NCBI GenBank assembly: GCA_035689115.1
Contig: DASSMA010000026.1
Span: 23,555 to 87,554 of the forward strand
Length of the DNA stretch: 64,000 nt
Direction of reading: 5' to 3'
DNA from: JAHFUS01 sp035689115
Lineage (GTDB): Bacteria > Actinomycetota > Acidimicrobiia > Acidimicrobiales > GCA-2861595
Position 1 is the stretch's first letter. Every line of letters starts with the position of its first letter. Positions 59,513 through 64,000 of the stretch are shown here, piece by piece. Made by a program: the position numbers and the translations under genes. A model generated the notes under the pieces. The model had not been told where the DNA came from, searched no databases, and saw only the letters and a program-made list of their open reading frames with translations.

Positions 59513-59580
59513 CCAGCCCGGGAGGCTGGTCCATCAGCAACTCACCGGCTCGACAGCCCGAAGGGGTGCCGGGCCGGTGA
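59509..59580 (+). repeat. 72-nt intercistronic element, copy 3 (between CBS and metB)
   Basis: Again exactly 72 nt from a GTG overlapping the upstream stop to a TGA overlapping the downstream GTG. Hairpin 1 is GACCAGCC (59511-59518), loop CGGGA, GGCTGGTC (59524-59531); compared with copies 1 and 2 both arms changed together at the same pair. Hairpin 2 spans about 59543-59579 with a GAAG loop. The frame reads VTSPGGWSISNSPARQPEGV plus three residues. The internal ATG of copies 1 and 2 is ATC here. Confidence 0.85.
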
Positions 59581-60722
59581 CCGGCCCCACCGGGTGGGGG
59601 TTCGAGACCACCGCCGTCCACGCCGGCCAGGACCCCGACCCCGTCACCGGGGCGGTGGTACCGCCGATCAGCCTGGCCACCACCTTCGCCCAGCCGGCCG
59701 TCGCCCAGCCCCGCGGCTACGAGTACGCCCGCAGCGCCAACCCCACCCGCACCGCCCTGGAGGCCTGCCTGGCGGCGCTGGAGGGGGCGGCCCACGGGCT
59801 GGCCTTCGCCAGCGGGCTGGCCGCCGAGGACGCCGTGCTGCGCACGGTGCCGGACGGCAGCCACGTGGTGCTGGGCGGCGACGTCTACGGCGGCACCTGG
59901 CGGCTGCTGTCCCGGGTCCACTCGACCCGGCTGCGGGTGACGACATGCCGGCTCGACGACATGGCCGCGGTGGAGGCCGCCTTCACCCCCGAGACCCGCA
60001 TGGTGTGGCTGGAGACGCCCAGCAACCCGCTGCTGTCGATCGTCGACATCGCCGCCGTCGCCGCCCTGTGCCGCCGGCGTGGCGCCCGCTGCGTGGTCGA
60101 CAACACCTTCGCCACCCCCTACCTCCAGCGGCCGCTGGCCCTCGGCGCCGACGTGGTGGTGCACTCGACCACCAAGTACCTGGGCGGCCACTCCGACGTG
60201 GTGGGCGGCTTCCTCGCCCTCGACGACGGCGGCCTGGCCGAGCAGCTGCGGTTCCTCCAGAACGCGGTCGGCGCCGTCCCCGGCCCGCTCGACTGCTACC
60301 TCGTCCTGCGGGGGGCCAAGACCCTGGCCGTGCGCATGGACCGCCACTGCGCCAACGCGGCGGCCGTGGCCGACCTGCTGGCCGGCCACCCCGCGGTGTC
60401 CACCGTGCTGTGGCCCGGCCTGCCGGCCCACCCCGGTCACGCCGTGGCCAGGGCCCAGATGGCCGGCTTCGGCGGCATGGTGTCGTTCCTGTGCGCCGGC
60501 GGGGAGGCGGCCGCCCTCGAGGTGGCCCAGCGCACCAGGCTGTTCACCCTGGCCGAGTCCCTCGGCGCCGTCGAGTCGCTCATCGAGCACCCCGCCCGCA
60601 TGACCCACGCCAGCGCCGCCGACTCGCCCCTCGCCGTCGATCCCGCCCTGCTGCGACTGTCGGTCGGCATCGAGACGGCCGACGACCTGGTCGCCGACCT
60701 CCGACAGGCGCTCGCCGTGTAG
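59577..60722 (+). CDS. metB: Cystathionine gamma-synthase-type PLP enzyme
   Basis: A 381-residue Cys/Met-metabolism PLP enzyme. GFETTAVHAGQDPDPVTGAVVPPISLATTF starts the family pattern; PLP Lys is in VVHSTTKYLGGHSDVVGG; the cofactor-binding segment GLAFASGLAAEDAVL and SLGAVESLIEHPARMTHAS complete it. Cystathionine gamma-synthase, gamma-lyase and related sulfhydrylases are hard to tell apart; next to a cystathionine beta-synthase a gamma-lyase role (reverse transsulfuration) is about as likely. GTG 59577 overlaps the preceding 72-nt element. Confidence 0.85.
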   Translation: MTGPTGWGFETTAVHAGQDPDPVTGAVVPPISLATTFAQPAVAQPRGYEYARSANPTRTALEACLAALEGAAHGLAFASGLAAEDAVLRTVPDGSHVVLGGDVYGGTWRLLSRVHSTRLRVTTCRLDDMAAVEAAFTPETRMVWLETPSNPLLSIVDIAAVAALCRRRGARCVVDNTFATPYLQRPLALGADVVVHSTTKYLGGHSDVVGGFLALDDGGLAEQLRFLQNAVGAVPGPLDCYLVLRGAKTLAVRMDRHCANAAAVADLLAGHPAVSTVLWPGLPAHPGHAVARAQMAGFGGMVSFLCAGGEAAALEVAQRTRLFTLAESLGAVESLIEHPARMTHASAADSPLAVDPALLRLSVGIETADDLVADLRQALAV

Positions 60723-60733
60723 CCAACACATTC

Positions 60734-60757
60734 GTTGCCAACAGATCTGTTGGCAAC
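60734..60757 (+). promoter_or_regulatory. Perfect 24-bp palindrome (operator)
   Basis: GTTGCCAACAGA (60734-60745) is exactly mirrored by TCTGTTGGCAAC (60746-60757), without a spacer. It covers the -35 (TTGCCA, 60735-60740) and the whole 17-bp spacer of the promoter of the ATPase gene, ending just before the -10. This is a classic operator layout for a dimeric repressor. A half site GCCAACA occurs again at 60722-60728. The regulator is unknown. Confidence 0.8.
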
Positions 60758-60763
60758 TACCCT
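60758..60763 (+). promoter_or_regulatory. -10 hexamer TACCCT of the AAA/TPR gene
   Basis: TTGCCA (60735-60740), a 17-bp spacer and TACCCT (60758-60763) form the best promoter in the window. GTG 60771 lies seven bases after the -10, so the message would be leaderless. Confidence 0.6.
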
Positions 60764-60770
60764 GACGGCG

Positions 60771-62714
60771 GTGCACACCCTGGCCGTCCACAGCGTCGCC
60801 CAGCTCGGCGACGCCGACGTTCGCCAGCGCTTCGTCGTGCGGACTCGGGAGCTGGCCCAGCTCCTGGCCCACCTCGGAGACGGCGAGCCGCCCGGCCACG
60901 CGCTGGTGGTCGGCGCCCGAGGAATGGGCAAGTCGCTGCTTCTGCGCCGGCTGGTGGTGGCGGTCGCTGACGAACCGGCGCTGGCCGCCAGGTGGCTCCC
61001 GGTGGTCCTGCCCGAGGACCTCTACCAGGTGACCTCGGCCGGCGAACTGTGGCTCAGCGCCCTCGGGCAGGTGGCGGCCACCACGGGCGACAGCGAACTG
61101 GCCGCGCAGCACCGGGCGCTCCTCGGTGAACCGGACCCCTCCCGCCTGGAGGAACTGGCGCTCCAGCGGCTGCTGGACGCCGGCCGGCGCGCGGGGCGCA
61201 AGGTGCTCCTGCTCCCCGAGAACCTCGACGTGCTGCTCGGTGAGCAGGGGGGTGGCGCTGACGCGTGGCGCCTGCGGCAGGTGCTGGAGGCGGAACACGA
61301 CCTGCTGCTCGTCGGCAGCGCAGTCACGACCTTCCACCAGCTCGACGACGCCGGCCGGGCGCTCTTCGGTGTGTTTCACCGGATCGACCTCCGACCCCTC
61401 GGCGACGACGAGGTGCGGGCCGTGTGGCTGGCCGTGACCGGCGTGGACCTGCCCGTCGAGCGGGCGGCCGCCGTCCGCATCGTCGCCGGCGGCAACCCCC
61501 GGCTGGTCACCGTGCTCGGGCGCTTCTCGCGCCATCCCGATCTCGGCGACCTGCAGAGCGCCCTGGGCCTTCTGATCGACGGGTACACGCCGTACTTCAA
61601 GGCCATGGCCGAGGCCCTCCCGCCGGCCGAGCGCAAGGTGTTCGCCACGCTGGCCGACAGGTGGGTGCCCGCCACGGCCGCCGAGGTGGCGGCGCACGCG
61701 CGCCTCACCGCCAGCCAGGTGAGCGCCCAGCTGGCCCGCCTGGTGCGGCGCGGTGTGGTGGACGTGGTCGACGACTACGGCGGCAAGAGGCGCTATGAGC
61801 TGGCCGACCGCCTCTACAACCTGTACCACCTGCTGCGCCGACCCGACGGCCGGGTTCGGGTCGAGGCGCTCGTCGACCTCCTCACCCACCTGGACGGGCC
61901 GGAGCAGCTGGACGCGGTGATGTGGCCCGGCGTCGCGCGGTGGGACGACGACCCGGCGTCCGAGCTGCATCGCCACCTCGACGCCGCCGCCGCCAACGAG
62001 CAGGGCGATGTGCAGGAGGGCCTGGCCGCCGAAGAGGCCCTGCTCGCCGGCCAGCTCGCCGAGCTGGGCGCCGGCCACCCGGACACGCTGCTCACCCGCC
62101 AGAGCATCGCCTTCCTTCTCGGCCTCTCCGGCGAATGGGCCGAGGCGCTGCGCCGCTACCGGGCCGTGCTGGCCGATCAGGAGCGCACCCTCGGCCCCGA
62201 CCACCCCGACACCCTCGTCAGCCGCTACGGGATCGCCTACTGCACGGCGGAGACGGGCGACCCCGCCGGTGCCCTGCAGCTGTACCGCCAGGTGGCGGCC
62301 GGCAGCGAGCGGGTCCTCGGTCCCGACCACCCCGACACCCTCGCCAGCCGCCACGAGGCCGCCTACTACGCCGGTGTGACGGGCGACCCCGCCGGCGCCC
62401 TGGAGCTGTATCGGGACCTGGCCAGGGACAGCGAGCGGGTGCTCGGCCCCGACCACCCCGCGACCCTCGCCAGCCACCATCAGGTCGCCTCTTACACCGG
62501 GCGCACCGGCGACGTCGTCGGCGCCCTGGAGATCGAGGAGGACGTCCTCCGCCGGGCGGCGCCGTCGTTGGACCCGGGCGATCGGCTGCTGGCTGCCTCC
62601 CGCCGGCTGCGCGACGACCTGCGGCGGCGGGTCCTGCTGGAGGCGGGCGGCCCGGCGCCCCGGGAGCTGCGCGAGGTGCGGCACCTCCTCGAGCGCCGCG
62701 GCGTCAGGCGATGA
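60771..62714 (+). CDS. AAA/STAND-like ATPase with winged helix and TPR repeats
   Basis: A 647-residue protein. The ATPase domain covers residues about 15-300: Walker A GARGMGKS at 48-55, Walker B-like KVLLLPENLD with Glu-Asn in place of Asp-Glu, sensor LLLVGSAVTTF. A winged helix follows (about 285-350, EVAAHARLTASQVSAQLARLVRRGVV). The C-terminal part has kinesin-light-chain-type TPRs: three 42-residue copies with LGPDHPDTL. This architecture is that of signal-transduction ATPases that switch on when the repeats bind a ligand, some in antiviral defence. GTG 60771 is preferred to TTG 60735, which lies in the operator. Role unknown. Confidence 0.8.
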   Translation: MHTLAVHSVAQLGDADVRQRFVVRTRELAQLLAHLGDGEPPGHALVVGARGMGKSLLLRRLVVAVADEPALAARWLPVVLPEDLYQVTSAGELWLSALGQVAATTGDSELAAQHRALLGEPDPSRLEELALQRLLDAGRRAGRKVLLLPENLDVLLGEQGGGADAWRLRQVLEAEHDLLLVGSAVTTFHQLDDAGRALFGVFHRIDLRPLGDDEVRAVWLAVTGVDLPVERAAAVRIVAGGNPRLVTVLGRFSRHPDLGDLQSALGLLIDGYTPYFKAMAEALPPAERKVFATLADRWVPATAAEVAAHARLTASQVSAQLARLVRRGVVDVVDDYGGKRRYELADRLYNLYHLLRRPDGRVRVEALVDLLTHLDGPEQLDAVMWPGVARWDDDPASELHRHLDAAAANEQGDVQEGLAAEEALLAGQLAELGAGHPDTLLTRQSIAFLLGLSGEWAEALRRYRAVLADQERTLGPDHPDTLVSRYGIAYCTAETGDPAGALQLYRQVAAGSERVLGPDHPDTLASRHEAAYYAGVTGDPAGALELYRDLARDSERVLGPDHPATLASHHQVASYTGRTGDVVGALEIEEDVLRRAAPSLDPGDRLLAASRRLRDDLRRRVLLEAGGPAPRELREVRHLLERRGVRR

Positions 62715-64000
62715 AGTACTTGGCCTGGGGGTGGTGGAGGACGATGGCCGACGTCGTCTGCTCGGGGTGGTACTGGAACGCGGTCTCCTCGCTCACCTCC
62801 ACGCCGATGCGTCCGGCGTCGAGCAGCCGGGCCACGGTGACGTTGTCGCCGAGGTCGGGGCAGGCGGGGTAGCCCCACGAGTAGCGCCCGCCGCGGTACT
62901 GCTGGCGGAACAGGCCGGTGAGGGAGGGCCCGTCCTCGGCGGCGAAGCCCCACTCCTCCCGGATGCGCCGGTGCCACAGCTCGGCCAGCGCCTCGGCCAT
63001 CTCCACGCCGAGCCCGTGCAGCAGGAGGTAGTCCTGGTAGCGGTCCTCGGCGAACAGCCGGGCGGTGGCCTCGGACACGGCGGCGCCCATGGTGACGATG
63101 GAGAACGCCACGTAGTCGGGGTCGGTGCCCGGCCGCACGAAGTCGGCGATGCACAGCCACGGGTCCTTGCGCTGGCGGGGGAAGCGGAAGCGGGCCGCCT
63201 CGGCGGTGCGGGACTCGTCGTCCCACACCACCACGTCGTCGCCGTCGGCGTTGGCGGCGAAGAACCCGTAGACCACCTGGGGGACGAGCAGGGCGTCGGT
63301 CTTCGCCTCGGCCAGCTGCTCGCGCAGCAGGGAGCGGATGCGCGTCTTGAAGGCGTCGTCGGTCTCGCCGCCCTCGGGGCGGAACTGCCACTGGTTCCGG
63401 AACAGCGCCGTCTCGTTGATCCAGCCGGCGATGTCGTCGACGGCCACGCCCTTCACCACCCGCGAGCCGAGGAAGGGCGGCTTGAAGACCTCGTTGTCGG
63501 CGGCGACGGACGGCGCCCGGGCAGGGACGGGGTCGGCCGGCTCCTCGACGGCGACGGCGGCACGGGGGCGCCCGGTGGGCACGCGGCCGAACTCGGGGTC
63601 GTCGGTGCCGGAGCGCTTCAGCTCCATGAGCCGGTCCATGGTGCGCAGGCCCTCGAAGGCGTCCTTGCCGTAGAAGACCCGGCCCTCGTAGACGCCCCGC
63701 AGGTCGTGCTCCACGTAGCGCCGGGTGAGGGCGGCCCCGCCCAGCACCACCGGGATGTGGGCCAGGCCCCGCACGTTCAGCTCCTCGAGGTTCTCCCGCA
63801 TGATGAGCGTGCTCTTCACCAGCAGCCCGCTCATCCCGATGGCGTCGGCCCCCACCTCCAGGGCCTTGTCGATCATCTCGGTGACGGCCACCTTGATGCC
63901 GAGGTTGTGCACCTCGTAGCCGTTGTTGGAGAAGATGATGTCGACCAGGTTCTTGCCGATGTCGTGCACGTCGCCCTTCACCGTGGCCAGCACGATGCGG
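62704..64000 (-). CDS. metH: Methionine synthase (cobalamin-dependent), C-terminal part
   Basis: The C-terminal 430 residues of MetH, cut by the window edge. Visible are the cobalamin-binding domain, with the axial His in ATVKGDVHDIGKNLVDIIFSNNGYEV, and the activation domain that binds SAM (about 180-430: PFLGSRVV, HPWLCIADFV-type segment DPWLCIADFVRP, YRGGRYSWGYPACPDLGD and the end TTSAIVLHHPQAKYFIA). The enzyme methylates homocysteine from methyl-tetrahydrofolate. It lies opposite the metB/CBS genes, so homocysteine metabolism is grouped here. It overlaps the AAA/TPR gene by 11 bp at its 3' end. Confidence 0.93.
   Translation of the reverse strand, partial: RIVLATVKGDVHDIGKNLVDIIFSNNGYEVHNLGIKVAVTEMIDKALEVGADAIGMSGLLVKSTLIMRENLEELNVRGLAHIPVVLGGAALTRRYVEHDLRGVYEGRVFYGKDAFEGLRTMDRLMELKRSGTDDPEFGRVPTGRPRAAVAVEEPADPVPARAPSVAADNEVFKPPFLGSRVVKGVAVDDIAGWINETALFRNQWQFRPEGGETDDAFKTRIRSLLREQLAEAKTDALLVPQVVYGFFAANADGDDVVVWDDESRTAEAARFRFPRQRKDPWLCIADFVRPGTDPDYVAFSIVTMGAAVSEATARLFAEDRYQDYLLLHGLGVEMAEALAELWHRRIREEWGFAAEDGPSLTGLFRQQYRGGRYSWGYPACPDLGDNVTVARLLDAGRIGVEVSEETAFQYHPEQTTSAIVLHHPQAKYFIA

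Noticed and set aside
59509..59580. The element before metB as a SAM or other sulfur riboswitch
   Set aside because: The same element lies before ATPase subunit D and a stress protein gene, is only 72 nt long, starts inside the upstream stop codon and does not match a riboswitch core I know.
1..64000. tRNA, rRNA, CRISPR, transposase or integrase genes
   Set aside because: I looked for cloverleaf-like arms, regularly spaced direct repeats and DDE or tyrosine recombinase motifs and saw none. A tRNA scan by program would be decisive.

Overview
The window reads as one continuous piece of a very GC-rich actinobacterial chromosome (many stretches above 75% G+C, strong C/G at third codon positions, frequent GTG starts, gene junctions packed into 4-bp GTGA/ATGA overlaps). 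Gene content and the lack of a Shine-Dalgarno before many first genes of operons fit the Actinomycetota, and I infer the class Acidimicrobiia. That placement is an inference from content, not from a marker gene. I saw no rRNA, tRNA, CRISPR array, transposase or phage gene.

Layout. 0-2.5 kb: the end of a 2-oxoacid dehydrogenase E2 gene overlaps a single gene encoding a LipB-LipA fusion, so enzyme and lipoylation machinery lie together. 2.5-7.4 kb: two tandem paralogues of exported repeat proteins (delta-60 repeats, Calx-beta, six 42-residue GYWLVASDGG repeats). 7.4-21 kb: mostly single genes: M24 peptidase, SDR, membrane protein, bifunctional nuclease, EamA transporter, M15 lipoprotein, SGNH hydrolase, fatty-acid desaturase, an exported surface protein, an S1 protease, a tyrosinase split by a one-base frameshift, and an ECF sigma factor with a membrane-anchored GerMN partner. 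21-23 kb: TrkA-C membrane protein and a second desaturase.

23-37 kb is an energy module: cydABDC (cytochrome bd oxidase and its ABC exporter) behind a near-consensus Rex operator, followed after 46 bp by a complete V/A-type ATPase operon and a universal stress protein. 37-40.5 kb: an ABC transporter pair and two unknown membrane-anchored proteins. 40.5-43.5 kb: a lower-GC accessory patch with DUF6869-like, Imm11-like and ankyrin genes that looks like an orphan immunity cluster. 44-50.4 kb: methyltransferase, DUF4331 group, TerB-like protein, an unusual Rieske-TPP enzyme fusion, and a septum-formation protein. 51-55.8 kb: a divergent branched-chain amino-acid ABC system with fused LivH-LivM. 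57.9-64 kb: sulfur amino-acid genes (cystathionine beta-synthase, cystathionine gamma-synthase, and metH on the other strand), interrupted by an AAA/TPR ATPase behind a perfect 24-bp palindrome.

The most unusual signal is a 72-nt element present three times (35887, 36545, 59509). Each copy sits exactly inside a gene junction, starts with a GTGA overlapping the upstream stop codon and ends with a GTGA overlapping the next start, and carries two hairpins with compensatory changes. It looks like a translation-neutral intercistronic element and I do not recognise it. A second window-wide signal is a TAnnnT hexamer 6-8 nt before the start codon of at least ten genes, as expected of leaderless transcripts.
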